A stretch of DNA of 45,626 nt from an uncultured Gammaproteobacteria bacterium (GCA_937922735.1 CALAJL010000025.1:1-45626), one strand, 5' to 3'. Numbered from the stretch's first letter, positions 17,198 through 26,891 are shown. The notes: generated by a model from the sequence alone, not told the origin. Numbers and translations are program-made.

Positions 17198-19990
17198 TCA
17201 TGGACATGAAACAATTGGACCAGAGCTAAAGCCAATAGTGCCAGTATTTATGCCCGTAGAACGACATGCTACTCCACTATTAATAGCACCACCCACTACA
17301 TTACCAATACCTGATACATCAGAACGAATAACTTGGATAGCATCATCACTGCTATCACCATCACCAACATCACGAATAGTTGAATTATTTAATGATGCAG
17401 TACTTAAATTTATTAACACTCCATCTCTTGCTGTGTTATATACAAATAGATCTTGTATCGCCGCATTACTTCGTAATACATAAACACCAAAACGCCCACT
17501 ATTAGTAACGGATGCACTATTTATATTCAAGTCACCTCTGTTTACCAATATTCCATCAAATACAGAATTTGATATTGACGCTCCGTTTATACTGAGAGCA
17601 CCTCGAGTAGTAATTACACCGTAACGCCCTGCATCAGAGATACTAATATTGTTGGCTATAACTGTAGGAGTAAGTACCGCAGTACCATGCACCTGCAAGC
17701 CATCACCTGTCACATTTGAAACATCTACCGAGTTCAGTGTTACATTTGAGTCACGATAGATAAAGATACCATCTCGATTAGCAGAGGCTGAAATATCTGA
17801 AATTGATGCATTACTTATCACCAAATCTGAATCTCTTACATATAAACCTTCTCTTGCAGATCCTCGGATTACAGCATCATTAATCACTGCATCAGAATTT
17901 CTATTAAGATAAATTCCTTGCTGCCCTGCTCCAATTACATCGACACCATCAATAGTGGCTGTTGTATTGGATAGATATGCACCTTGCCTACTTGCATGAT
18001 TAATACTCACATTAATCATATCCAGAGTTGCGTTATTACTATAGAGCCCTTGTCGCCCAGCGCTATTAATTTCAACCTCTTTGAGGCTTGAAGTTGAGTT
18101 GCCTGAAAAATATAGCCCTTGATGACCTGTATTACTAATTTTTGTATTACTAATTATGGAAGTTGTATTATTAGTAGTAATAATTCCCTGGCTAGTTACA
18201 TTATCAATTATAATATTGTCTAAGTTTAAAATTGAATTGTTTGTAGCATATATACCATCACGATTTGCATTAATATCAATATCCTTAATAACCGAATTAC
18301 TTAGATTTAATTCAGAATTATTAACTTCAATAGCTTCGAAGCCAGTTTTACTAATAGTTATACCTTCTACATTCACCGCAGATCCATTTCTAATTCGCAA
18401 TCCTTCTCTACCACTATTATTGATATCTGCATTATTAATAACCGCATTGGATGCAACAATTTCAAATCCTTCGTTAACAGAATTAGAGATAGAAAGACCA
18501 TTAAACATAGATGATGTATTATTTGTTAGGTACACACCTTCTCTTCCTGAGTTATCAATCTTTAAGTTGGTAAATGTGCCTGTAGAATTTGACGTCATCA
18601 GCAGACCTTGCCTGCCTGTATTATTTATTGAAACATCTTCAAAGTTCACAGAAGAGCCATTGTGTATATATGCCCCTTGCCGATTAGACGCTGAATTCAG
18701 TACACGTGTATTAATTACATCAATATTTTGAGAATTATTAATACGAATTGGTCTGCCACCCTCAAGATCAATACCCGCAATAGTCACATCATCATCATTA
18801 TTTACATAAACGAGCTCACCACTACCTGAACGACTAATATTGCCTCGCTGCCCCAAAGGGGTGTAAGACATATCAATCACACTGCCGTTTGGTTTTAGAG
18901 CCTGTAATGTTATTTGCTGACCTCCACCCACAATAATCTGCCCAGGAGACGTGTTAATGGTTAAAGTGCCAACATTAATATCACCTTGACTACCATCTGC
19001 AATAATCAAGCTATTCTGACCTGCCGTGGCAACTTCAGCTGCTACATTTGCAGTTGATGCATTGATTGTTTCAACTACATTAATTACCTGACCTGTCTTA
19101 GGATTAAGCAGTGGCATTACAATGTCGCCTTGGCGCTCATTAGTAATAATGTCATCATCACGCTGAACGGTTTCCATCATTCTTTTTTCTAAAGAAGACA
19201 GCTTCCTTTTACTATTACTGGCGCTCCCACCAAACGGAATTCTAAGTTGTATTAATCCAAAAGATTCACTCCCGCGCACACTGTCTTCTGTATATTCCGC
19301 TCCAAGTGTTAATCGCGAACCTTTTGATATAGACGAGAACAACGGCAAATCATTAAATCGCATCTCTAATCGTAGCTTTGGTCCGCTTACTTTTTCATAT
19401 CCACTTTCATCATAATGATATCCACCAGCAAAGAAGCGCGAGTCCTCCAAGAATGGTAATTTTTTGCCCACCTCAAAATCTACACCAGATAATGCCCGTT
19501 CTTCACCTAACCTTGCTTGTATTTGATTTCCATTTAATTCAATAACGCTAGCGCGATCAGAATCTTTAATTTTATTCTCTGCTATATATGCATTGGCGCG
19601 AATATCCCAGTCATTACTTAGAAACTCACCCCCGAGTGTCATTTGATCAAAGGTATTCCCAGTTGACGATTCTTTCCAATCATAGAACACCCAACTACCC
19701 ACTATCCATTCTTCATATATTTTCCGTGCACCTATTCCTGCATTACCTTCTTTATAACTACGGTCATCAAAATTTACTTTTAGATTTCCAAACAAAAGAG
19801 AGTCCTCGTCTTGTTGAAGAGGAATAAATAGATCACCTTTAGCAATAGAACGATCGCTTCCAGGCTTTGCACTGAATTCAATATAGCTAGTCCACTTATC
19901 TTGGTCTTGAGCGGAAGCAATACCAAGCAGCAGCGTAAAAATCATAGCTGTATATACTACTTTTATGGATCTTTGCCGTAATAACATCAT
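17198..19990 (-). CDS. Inverse autotransporter with a parallel beta-helix passenger
   Basis: A 930-residue outer-membrane protein. A signal peptide (about 1-27) is followed by an intimin/invasin-type inverse-autotransporter barrel (about 30-255) with DLFIPLQQDEDSLLFGNLKV, AGIGARKIYEEWIVGSWVFY, STGNTFDQMTLGGEFLSND and WDIRANAY. A short linker leads to a passenger (about 300-930) built of about twenty repeats of 20-25 residues of the form INNTGRQGLLMTSNST, with hydrophobic and Asn positions typical of right-handed parallel beta-helix rungs. Type Ve passengers are usually Ig-like and C-type-lectin domains, so this is atypical. The end has two Cys. AAGGAAG lies seven bases before the ATG; MM at the start leaves a one-codon ambiguity. 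A surface adhesin or polysaccharide-binding role is inferred. Confidence 0.88.
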   Translation of the reverse strand: MMLLRQRSIKVVYTAMIFTLLLGIASAQDQDKWTSYIEFSAKPGSDRSIAKGDLFIPLQQDEDSLLFGNLKVNFDDRSYKEGNAGIGARKIYEEWIVGSWVFYDWKESSTGNTFDQMTLGGEFLSNDWDIRANAYIAENKIKDSDRASVIELNGNQIQARLGEERALSGVDFEVGKKLPFLEDSRFFAGGYHYDESGYEKVSGPKLRLEMRFNDLPLFSSISKGSRLTLGAEYTEDSVRGSESFGLIQLRIPFGGSASNSKRKLSSLEKRMMETVQRDDDIITNERQGDIVMPLLNPKTGQVINVVETINASTANVAAEVATAGQNSLIIADGSQGDINVGTLTINTSPGQIIVGGGQQITLQALKPNGSVIDMSYTPLGQRGNISRSGSGELVYVNNDDDVTIAGIDLEGGRPIRINNSQNIDVINTRVLNSASNRQGAYIHNGSSVNFEDVSINNTGRQGLLMTSNSTGTFTNLKIDNSGREGVYLTNNTSSMFNGLSISNSVNEGFEIVASNAVINNADINNSGREGLRIRNGSAVNVEGITISKTGFEAIEVNNSELNLSNSVIKDIDINANRDGIYATNNSILNLDNIIIDNVTSQGIITTNNTTSIISNTKISNTGHQGLYFSGNSTSSLKEVEINSAGRQGLYSNNATLDMINVSINHASRQGAYLSNTTATIDGVDVIGAGQQGIYLNRNSDAVINDAVIRGSAREGLYVRDSDLVISNASISDISASANRDGIFIYRDSNVTLNSVDVSNVTGDGLQVHGTAVLTPTVIANNISISDAGRYGVITTRGALSINGASISNSVFDGILVNRGDLNINSASVTNSGRFGVYVLRSNAAIQDLFVYNTARDGVLINLSTASLNNSTIRDVGDGDSSDDAIQVIRSDVSGIGNVVGGAINSGVACRSTGINTGTIGFSSGPIVSCP

Positions 19991-20121
19991 TCGCCTACTT
20001 CCTTGTATGGCTAATTTTGTTCAATAAATATTTAGCCCATATCTTCCTGAATTGGCCTAAATTAATTATGTACGGTATTTAGAATATCTTGAGGCTATTT
20101 ATCGGGAAATTTAACCAATAA

Positions 20122-20271
20122 ATGCTCAAAATGCTGGAATATAGCACTCCATCATTAGCAAATCTTATGGATATTAAGGTTAGAAAAGTAAGCAGATTAA
20201 AGGCTTTATCTGAAAGCCTACTATATCAAGAAGATCTAATTGCTAGGTCTTACGCAACCCCTAAGGCTTGA
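20122..20271 (+). CDS. Possible small protein (49 residues)
   Basis: An open frame from ATG 20122 (further in-frame ATGs at 20131 and 20167) to TGA 20269-20271. Its product is basic and amphipathic, with segments like VRKVSRLKALSESLLYQEDL, and no membrane helix. It ends inside an inverted repeat. No convincing ribosome-binding site is present and no family is recognised. It lies antisense to nothing, between two minus-strand genes. It may be chance. Confidence 0.28.
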   Translation: MLKMLEYSTPSLANLMDIKVRKVSRLKALSESLLYQEDLIARSYATPKA

Positions 20272-20281
20272 AATGCCTTAG
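20261..20281. repeat. Short perfect hairpin CTAAGGC/GCCTTAG
   Basis: CTAAGGC (20261-20267) and GCCTTAG (20275-20281) flank a 7-base loop. There is no T-run on either strand, so an intrinsic terminator is doubtful. It lies in the 335-base gap between the Rap1a-like gene and the inverse autotransporter, and overlaps the end of the possible small frame at 20122-20271. Confidence 0.5.
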
Positions 20282-20325
20282 AGTGTATACAAGCAATTAA
20301 TTTTGGTTATGTGGTGAACACTAAT

Positions 20326-20679
20326 TTAAGTACAAGAATATTTTTTGTATAAAGCTTTTTCAACCAAGATTGATCCAGAGTACTTAAGCCCTTTCTTGTT
20401 ATTCTTTAAGTATCCTGTAACAACTTCAAGCACTTGGTTTTTAGAGATTTCATCTGGTGCACATATATGTTGTTTTTCTGACAAATGATCAAACATTGCG
20501 CCAACATAACCTGCAAACTCTGTAACCAGCAACAAATCTGAATCTTTAGGATGAGTTCTAGATTTTTCCCACTCTAAAGCTGCTTCAGACAACTTCTCTC
20601 CATTAAAAAAATTATACACCGCTGCATTGGATGCAGGGGCCATAAATAATAATACTAGTAGAATATATAACTTTCTCAT
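20326..20679 (-). CDS. Rap1a/Tai-like small periplasmic protein
   Basis: A 117-residue protein with a signal peptide (about 1-19, ending SNAAV) and a mature domain resembling the Rap1a/Tai family. Signs are LLLVTEFAGYVGAMFD, a conserved Cys in HICAPDEIS, then NQVLEVVTGYLKNN and the terminal VEKALYKKYSC, giving the usual Cys pair. Founding members neutralise type VI secretion amidase effectors in the periplasm. Many family members occur without such effectors. No T6SS gene or effector is nearby, so immunity is not implied by context. Family call is by pattern only. Confidence 0.65.
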   Translation of the reverse strand: MRKLYILLVLLFMAPASNAAVYNFFNGEKLSEAALEWEKSRTHPKDSDLLLVTEFAGYVGAMFDHLSEKQHICAPDEISKNQVLEVVTGYLKNNKKGLKYSGSILVEKALYKKYSCT

Positions 20680-20947
20680 TCATTCCTCCGGATGCTTTAG
20701 ACCCAATAAAACTGCATCATTTGACCCAGCAAATATAAAAACCAAATCTATAACCATTTAATGGAGTACAACTATAAAAGATAGTTCCCAGCATGGCAAA
20801 ATCTTCAGTTAGCTTCTTAAGTTTTTTACCATTTTATAATTTAAAAAAACATATGGATACATGTTTCTGTATAGTCTGATTCTTTATAATGCAATCTAAC
20901 TATCCTTACTAGAATTTGCTACGCAAGCTGAGTACATTACACATCAT

Positions 20948-22132
20948 ATGCATTTAAACTTACTGATATTCCTTATCCTTGTTTCCGTCTCTGGTTGCGC
21001 AACTTCTCTAATTCATACCCCTGTACCGGAACAATTCTCATCAAAAGCTAACGTCATGAATTCACCTTCTATTCGATTTTGGGGTGACGAAGAAACTGAA
21101 AATTATCGTGAAACACATAACGTTAAAGAATGGCTTACACAACGATCACAAAATACTAAATTTGATCACTCAAATCCCACTATCAATTTTCTAGCACTAT
21201 CTGGTGGCGGTGAAGACGGCTCATTCGCAGCAGGCATTATTACAGGCTGGACACAGAATGGTGACCGTCCTGAGTTTGATGTAATTACCGGTGTTAGCGC
21301 AGGCGCACTTGCCGCACCTTTTGTATTTCTAGGACCTGACTACGACAAAGTTCTTTTTGATGTGTATACAAATCTTGGTCATGAAGACATATATAGAACC
21401 CAAATTTTCAGCGGTATTTTTGGAGGAAGTGCAATCCTGGATACCCGCCCACTAAAAAACCTAATAAGCAGCTATGTAACCGTCGATGTGCTTGATCAAA
21501 TAGCACAACAACATTTACAAGGACGACGCCTTTGGATAGGTACCACAAATCTTGATGCTGGCAGACCAGTAATTTGGGACATAGGCGAAATAGCATTGAG
21601 CGGCATCCCCAATGCCCTTGATCTAGTACACAATATTTTATTAGCTTCATCTGCAGTACCTGGAATATTCCCACCAGTAATTATTAATGTAACGGTAAAC
21701 GATCAAAATTTTACCGAACTACATGTAGATGGAGGAGTCACCAGGCAAGCTTTTCTTTATCCACCACAATTAATTGAAACTGATTTAATACAAGAACTAG
21801 ATAACAAGATACAACGCAAACTTTTCATTATTCGTAATGGCCGCAGTCAAGCTATATATGAGCCCGTAAACACTAATCTATATTCAATTGCACTTAAATC
21901 TCTAAGCATGACGATTGAAAATAAAGCGATAGGGGATTTATATAGAATATATGAAATTACATCACGAGACGGTATTGAATATAACTTAGCTATAATACCG
22001 AAATCATTTATTTTAAAACCCAAACGATCCTTTGATCCAGACTATACAAAAGCATTATTTGATGTTGGTTATCAACTAGCTAAAGATGGCTATCCATGGG
22101 AAAAAGCGCCACCAGAAAGTAAAACTAGATGA
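20948..22132 (+). CDS. Patatin-like phospholipase, lipoprotein
   Basis: A 394-residue protein with a lipoprotein signal (VSVSGC, Cys17). The patatin fold shows the oxyanion block LALSGGGEDGSFAAG (about 82-96), the nucleophile elbow GVSAG (Ser about 117) and the catalytic Asp in VDGGV (about 264), forming a Ser-Asp dyad. It is likely an acyl hydrolase tethered to a membrane leaflet on the periplasmic side. It lies 10 bases before the alpha/beta-hydrolase gene, probably in one operon. The substrate is unknown. Confidence 0.87.
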   Translation: MHLNLLIFLILVSVSGCATSLIHTPVPEQFSSKANVMNSPSIRFWGDEETENYRETHNVKEWLTQRSQNTKFDHSNPTINFLALSGGGEDGSFAAGIITGWTQNGDRPEFDVITGVSAGALAAPFVFLGPDYDKVLFDVYTNLGHEDIYRTQIFSGIFGGSAILDTRPLKNLISSYVTVDVLDQIAQQHLQGRRLWIGTTNLDAGRPVIWDIGEIALSGIPNALDLVHNILLASSAVPGIFPPVIINVTVNDQNFTELHVDGGVTRQAFLYPPQLIETDLIQELDNKIQRKLFIIRNGRSQAIYEPVNTNLYSIALKSLSMTIENKAIGDLYRIYEITSRDGIEYNLAIIPKSFILKPKRSFDPDYTKALFDVGYQLAKDGYPWEKAPPESKTR

Positions 22133-22142
22133 CTGAATTGAT

Positions 22143-22892
22143 ATGAACATCACCTTCAAGAACAGTCAGGGAAACATCTTATCGGGAACGATAGATCAAG
22201 TAGAAAACCCAATCGCGCAAGCAGTATTCTCACATTGCTTTACATGCTCTAAAGATCACATCTCAAGTTATCGCATTTGCAAAGCTTTGACGAACCAAAA
22301 TATTCAGGTACTCCGCTTTGACTTTACAGGACTAGGAAAGAGCGAAGGTGATTTCACTTCAACAGACTTTTCTAGCAATATAGACGATATTAAATCAGCT
22401 GTAGAATATTTATCGGCTAGAGATATGCCACCGCAATTATTAATAGGACATAGCCTAGGTGGTATCGCAGCAGCAGCGACAGCATGCGAATTAAGCGAAA
22501 TACAAGCAGTAACAACCATAGCCTCACCCAGCCGACCCGCACATGTATTAGATCATTTTGAAAAGCATATCCCAAAAATCATAAAAGATGGTTTTGATGA
22601 TGTGACAATATTTAATCGCTCATTCAGATTTACAAAAGAATATGTATTAGATTTAAAAGATTATGATGAACGCCATTTTATCAGTAAGTTGAATAAACCT
22701 ATTTTGGTTTTCCATTCGCCATTTGATAACATTGTATCGATTAATGAAGCGGCCAAAATTTTTGCTGAAGCTAAGCACCCAAAAAGCTTTATATCACTTG
22801 ATGACACCGACCATTTAATCTCAAAAAAATGTGATGCTGAATATATCGCAGAAAACATCGCTAGTTGGGCAAGACGATATATTAAAAAATAA
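22143..22892 (+). CDS. Alpha/beta hydrolase
   Basis: A 249-residue cytoplasmic protein of the alpha/beta hydrolase fold. It has an oxyanion region SHCFTCSKDH, the block LRFDFTGLGKSEGDF, the nucleophile GHSLGG (about residue 102), an Asp in FHSPFDNIV and the catalytic His in DDTDHLI. The sequence resembles the hydrolase half of hydrolase-OsmC fusion proteins, but the OsmC half is absent here. It follows the patatin gene after 10 bases; the pair may act in lipid or ester turnover, which is inference. Confidence 0.85.
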   Translation: MNITFKNSQGNILSGTIDQVENPIAQAVFSHCFTCSKDHISSYRICKALTNQNIQVLRFDFTGLGKSEGDFTSTDFSSNIDDIKSAVEYLSARDMPPQLLIGHSLGGIAAAATACELSEIQAVTTIASPSRPAHVLDHFEKHIPKIIKDGFDDVTIFNRSFRFTKEYVLDLKDYDERHFISKLNKPILVFHSPFDNIVSINEAAKIFAEAKHPKSFISLDDTDHLISKKCDAEYIAENIASWARRYIKK

Positions 22893-22978
22893 ATCTAAAA
22901 AAATGAACTTTATCGCTGAAAAATGGTTTAACTTAGTACACTAGCAATCTAATTCTTTTCATAATCTAGGTCTATATT

Positions 22979-23659
22979 ATGCATATGCGTCTACTTCAAA
23001 GTTTGATATTCACATGTTTCATATTTTTCACATCTTCCCAATTGGCAGCAAACGAAGCAACAGCTGAAGCATTAGTGGATGCGTCCACCAACTCTGTCAA
23101 CACATTTACCGTCGACCCCGACATGAAATGGTTTCGAGATAACATGAGCAATGCGAAAGGTGTGCTTATCGTGCCTCAGCTAATAAAAGGTGGCTTAATA
23201 TTCGGCGGCTCTGGTGGGAGTGGTGTTCTATTGGTTAAAGGTGAAGGCAACATCTGGAGCGACCCTGCCTTCTACACTATGGGGTCAGGAACAGTTGGCT
23301 TTCAGATCGGAGTCGAAGTATCAGAAATCATCTTAATGATCATGACGGAGAGAGGGGTCGATGCCATGCTTACCTCATCCTTCAAGTTAGGTGGTGACGT
23401 GAGTATTGCTGCTGGGCCAATTGGCGCAGGAGCTAAAGCACAAACTGCAGATATTTTAGCATTCTCAAGAACTAAAGGAATTTACGGCGGAGTGAACATT
23501 GAAGGTGCTGTACTTAAAACTCGTGATGACTGGAACCATGATTATTATGGTAATCAAACAGCTCCTCGCGAAATTTTAATCAATAGAAGCAAAACAAACA
23601 CTCATGCCGATGAGCTTAGAAGTGCAGTTGCTAACTTAGCAATTAAAAGTGGTGGATAA
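22979..23659 (+). CDS. SYLF (Ysc84) domain lipid-binding protein, secreted
   Basis: A 226-residue protein with a signal peptide (about 1-24, ending QLAAN) and one SYLF domain. Blocks are AKGVLIVPQLIKGGLIFGG, GVLLVKGEGNIWSDPAFYTMG, and near the end GIYGGVNIEGAVLKTRDDWN. SYLF domains bind phosphoinositides in eukaryotes; in bacteria they are periplasmic proteins of unclear role. It is transcribed separately from the hydrolase, with an 86-base AT-rich gap. Confidence 0.88.
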   Translation: MHMRLLQSLIFTCFIFFTSSQLAANEATAEALVDASTNSVNTFTVDPDMKWFRDNMSNAKGVLIVPQLIKGGLIFGGSGGSGVLLVKGEGNIWSDPAFYTMGSGTVGFQIGVEVSEIILMIMTERGVDAMLTSSFKLGGDVSIAAGPIGAGAKAQTADILAFSRTKGIYGGVNIEGAVLKTRDDWNHDYYGNQTAPREILINRSKTNTHADELRSAVANLAIKSGG

Positions 23660-23676
23660 CTATAGTGCTCGCACTA

Positions 23677-24096
23677 CTATCTTGTTGTCTTTAACAATCT
23701 AGCGAGTGCTATCGGTGCATCAGTATTGTTATCTTTATGCCATGACATTGATGAGTTATAACCCGTCTCTATGCCCCACTGCATACTTGGATCTTTAGCT
23801 TGCTGTTCGATAATTCTTGATTCCATTCCGGCTTGTTTATCAGAAAAACTTTGGCGCTTTAAATAGGCAATTAGCACTAAACTTAGTTCTTGCTCTGGAA
23901 GGTTATGTGCTTCACAGAAATATACTAACGAGCCGTAAATATACATTGTCATCACAGCTTGCTGTGGTGGAGTAAAATTACGTATTGAAGCCTGCGATTT
24001 ACTTTCGATCATAAACTTTTGCAATAAGTCTAAGATCAAATCGTATGAATCAAATTTTGGTTTTCTTTTACCGATTATCGTCTCAAGAACAGACAC
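23677..24096 (-). CDS. Hypothetical cytoplasmic protein
   Basis: A 139-residue soluble protein with no signal peptide or membrane helix, mainly helical by composition. Segments include FDSYDLILDLLQKFMIES and FTPPQQAVMTMYIYGSLVYF. I do not recognise the family. It converges on the SYLF gene with 17 bases between stops. The following minus-strand gap before the outer-membrane gene is 180 bases without features apart from short AT palindromes. Confidence 0.6.
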   Translation of the reverse strand: MSVLETIIGKRKPKFDSYDLILDLLQKFMIESKSQASIRNFTPPQQAVMTMYIYGSLVYFCEAHNLPEQELSLVLIAYLKRQSFSDKQAGMESRIIEQQAKDPSMQWGIETGYNSSMSWHKDNNTDAPIALARLLKTTR

Positions 24097-24278
24097 AAAT
24101 ACTTCCCTAAATACTTTCTTTGAATTAGTTGAATAGTTATTATTCTATTGAAATTCAATTGTTTATATAGGGTAGTGTGTGGTCAAGCCATGCATACCAG
24201 CATGTAGCAAATAGCCGATAAACATAGCTTCTAATAACCATTTAATTTCATTATTAAATCACTTTTAACCAACTAGCT

Positions 24279-25397
24279 TTAAAAGGCTTTTTGATATCCA
24301 AGAGTGAAAGTCCAATCGGTTTCTAGTTGTGGGCCATTCAAGTCTTGATAAACCGGAGCACCAAACTCAAACGCAACCCTGTGACCTGCTAAAGCACCAG
24401 CTTGCCCGATCAAATTTACACCCAATAAAAGATCAACACGCTCACCACCTTGATTATCAGGATCAGCCGTTTGCACGGGAGCTACTATATCAGGATTCTG
24501 TCCATCAATTTTATCAATCGTTTGACCAGCAATTCGTGCAGAAGTACTGATCCATGGTTTCCATAAATAACTACCCCATGCAGTAATTCGATGCTCATCA
24601 CCTAAGCTATAATCTTCATGGTTTTCATCTTCCAACCTAATCACTCCTGTGTACTGAGCTCCCCACCCTACTTTTCCAGATTTTGCGGTGTACGTTATAC
24701 CTGGAAGAAAATCAACGGTTCCTGACCCAAGCTGCATAGGGTAAGGAAGATTAACTGTGGGCCTTGCACCAGTAGGCGTAAGTACATCATCTGTTTCTGT
24801 AATCGAACCTGTTGGCAAACTAAAGCCAGCATTTAAATGAAAATGATGTGTTTCATCATCATACAAACGAATTAATCCACCAATTTTTGTATCACCAATT
24901 CCACTTGTACGTGTTGTGAACCCTCCACGCACTGTTGTACCCGCTGGCCCCATAAAGGTTAAGTGATCCATATCTTTTTTCAAATAAGAACCCATGACCA
25001 TCAATGTTAACCAGTCTGTTGGCGCATACATCGCTCCAAACATATGCATATCCATAGTCATCTGTGTAGGCACCACTCTAAGAGTGGGTGGTTGCATGGG
25101 TTGTCCGAAAAATGGATTGGCAACAGTCGTTGCAATTTCTTCAGCACTTATGCCACTAGTGCCATCGCGGCTATTTTTCATTTCCATACGCATATAACGA
25201 TAGGAAAGCATCCATTCACCCTTGGCATGCATATGATCACCCATCACACCTATCGGTGCGTGCCCATCAGCATTATGTGCACCATGTTTGCCTATATTGA
25301 TGCCTATTGGCTGATGCTGCTCATTATCTGCATAGACAATGCCTATAGCGAAAAACAAATAGACGGTAATTAATCCTAATGAAAATATACGCACCAA
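24279..25397 (-). CDS. Outer-membrane 'transporter' family protein (MetA-phenol-degradation type)
   Basis: A 372-residue protein with a signal peptide (about 1-23) and a His/Met-rich N-terminal mature part with HAPIGVMGDHMHAKGEWMLSYRYM. Next come about 300 residues of alternating beta strands ending in an aromatic, WTFTLGYQKAF, as expected of an outer-membrane barrel. It belongs to the PF13557-like 'transporter' group seen near metal and aromatic-compound genes. The Met/His-rich start suggests a link with copper or other metals, but that is inference. The gene is transcribed alone, divergent from the redox sensor. Confidence 0.72.
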   Translation of the reverse strand: MVRIFSLGLITVYLFFAIGIVYADNEQHQPIGINIGKHGAHNADGHAPIGVMGDHMHAKGEWMLSYRYMRMEMKNSRDGTSGISAEEIATTVANPFFGQPMQPPTLRVVPTQMTMDMHMFGAMYAPTDWLTLMVMGSYLKKDMDHLTFMGPAGTTVRGGFTTRTSGIGDTKIGGLIRLYDDETHHFHLNAGFSLPTGSITETDDVLTPTGARPTVNLPYPMQLGSGTVDFLPGITYTAKSGKVGWGAQYTGVIRLEDENHEDYSLGDEHRITAWGSYLWKPWISTSARIAGQTIDKIDGQNPDIVAPVQTADPDNQGGERVDLLLGVNLIGQAGALAGHRVAFEFGAPVYQDLNGPQLETDWTFTLGYQKAF

Positions 25398-25640
25398 ACT
25401 TTCTCCATATAATCAGTGTTAATGCTGATATCTTATAGGTTCTAAGCAATGCTGTAGTGTGACAAAGTGACGCAGTAGCTCTAAGAGGATAACGTTTGCT
25501 GCTGCATTTCTATACAATATTATTACTAAATAAATCGATTAACAGCAAAGTCATTAAGGTAATAAATATTTTCAAATAGCAAGAGCATTTAATGACATAT
25601 AATTTATGCATTAAACATATAATTTTTCCTGTTTTCAAAA

Positions 25641-26891
25641 ATGAATAAATCACAAGAACATCGTATAAATTTGCGTTTGCTGGTTTGGCTGCGAGTAATC
25701 GCAATTGTTGGACAATATGTAGCGGTATACTTTGCCAGTAACTTACTCAACATCAACCTGCAAACACACCATTTATATTTATGGATTGGTATTTATGCTC
25801 TTATTAATCTACTGACTTATTTTCGTATTTCTCGCAACTTTGCTATTCAGCGCTGGGAATTTTTTATACATCTTCTTGTTGATATATTTATCTTAACCAT
25901 ACTTTTTAAATATTCAGAGGGTGGCGCAAATCCTTTTGTCTCACTTTATTTAGTACCACTAACGATATCAGCAATTACCTTGCCTGCTATTTTCACATGG
26001 CTACTCGCAACCATAACAATTGCTTGCTATGGCTTACTTGTGTGGGTGTTAAATCCTATGAATGAGCATAGTTCTCATGCACATAATTTCGAACTACATG
26101 TAACAGGAATGTGGTTGGGATTTGTTATAAGCGCAATATTAGTTTCATTCTTTGTAGTCAGGATGGGTCGCACAATACAGTTACAACAAAAAGAACTTGC
26201 AGAACAAAAAACGAATGCCTTGCAAAACGAACAGTTAGTTAGACTTGGCACAATTGCTGCAAGCACAGCACATGAGTTAGGTACACCACTAGGTACAATG
26301 CAGTTAGTAGTAGAAGACTTAGAAGAAAACGACTTAACAGAGGGGGAAAATAAACAACTCGATACACTAAAAGATCAAATTAAACGTTGCAAAGAAGCAT
26401 TATCGGTTTTATCTGCTTCAGTGGGGAGTGCACCTTTAGAAAAAGGTGAACCTATGCCACTACATAGCTTTATCAATGAATTATTGGATGACTGGAAAGC
26501 AGCACGACCAGAAGTCAATATTGAGACTACGTGGAAAGGTAACACACCTGGCCCAGAAATTATTGCAGAACGTTCCTTAAAGCAAGCTATTAAAAATATT
26601 TTAGATAATGCAGCAAATGTTTCACCAGAGCATGTATGTTTTGATACTGTATTTGAACCCCAAGCACTTACATTATTAATTTCAGATCATGGCCCAGGTA
26701 TACATCTAAATGATTCTGAATTGATTGGCCAACAGCCACTGACTGATAAACGCAAAGGCTTAGGCTTAGGGCTGTTTCTATCTCATAGCATCATTAAGCG
26801 TTTTGGCGGCAAAGTTTCACTAAAAAATAGAGCTGAAGGTGGATTAGTTACCACCATATCCTTGCCTCTCGATGCATTAATGATTAAATGA
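25641..26891 (+). CDS. regB: RegB/PrrB-type redox sensor histidine kinase
   Basis: A 416-residue inner-membrane kinase. Six hydrophobic segments (about 12-175) include the family's quinone-site motif EGGANPFVSLYLVPL. The H-box is STAHELGTPLGTM (His about 210). A Cys in QIKRCKEAL (about 253) lies where RegB has its redox-active cysteine. N-box DNAANVSPEH and G-boxes DHGPGI and GLGLGLF complete the ATPase domain. It senses quinone-pool and thiol redox state and phosphorylates RegA. The regA start overlaps its stop (ATGA), so the pair is coupled. Assignment to the RegB branch is from motifs. Confidence 0.9.
   Translation: MNKSQEHRINLRLLVWLRVIAIVGQYVAVYFASNLLNINLQTHHLYLWIGIYALINLLTYFRISRNFAIQRWEFFIHLLVDIFILTILFKYSEGGANPFVSLYLVPLTISAITLPAIFTWLLATITIACYGLLVWVLNPMNEHSSHAHNFELHVTGMWLGFVISAILVSFFVVRMGRTIQLQQKELAEQKTNALQNEQLVRLGTIAASTAHELGTPLGTMQLVVEDLEENDLTEGENKQLDTLKDQIKRCKEALSVLSASVGSAPLEKGEPMPLHSFINELLDDWKAARPEVNIETTWKGNTPGPEIIAERSLKQAIKNILDNAANVSPEHVCFDTVFEPQALTLLISDHGPGIHLNDSELIGQQPLTDKRKGLGLGLFLSHSIIKRFGGKVSLKNRAEGGLVTTISLPLDALMIK

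Noticed and set aside
18156-18731. 191-codon plus-strand frame
   Set aside because: It is antisense to the repetitive passenger of the inverse autotransporter; long antisense frames arise from the biased repeats.
20261-20281. Intrinsic terminator
   Set aside because: The stem is perfect, but no T-run follows on either strand.
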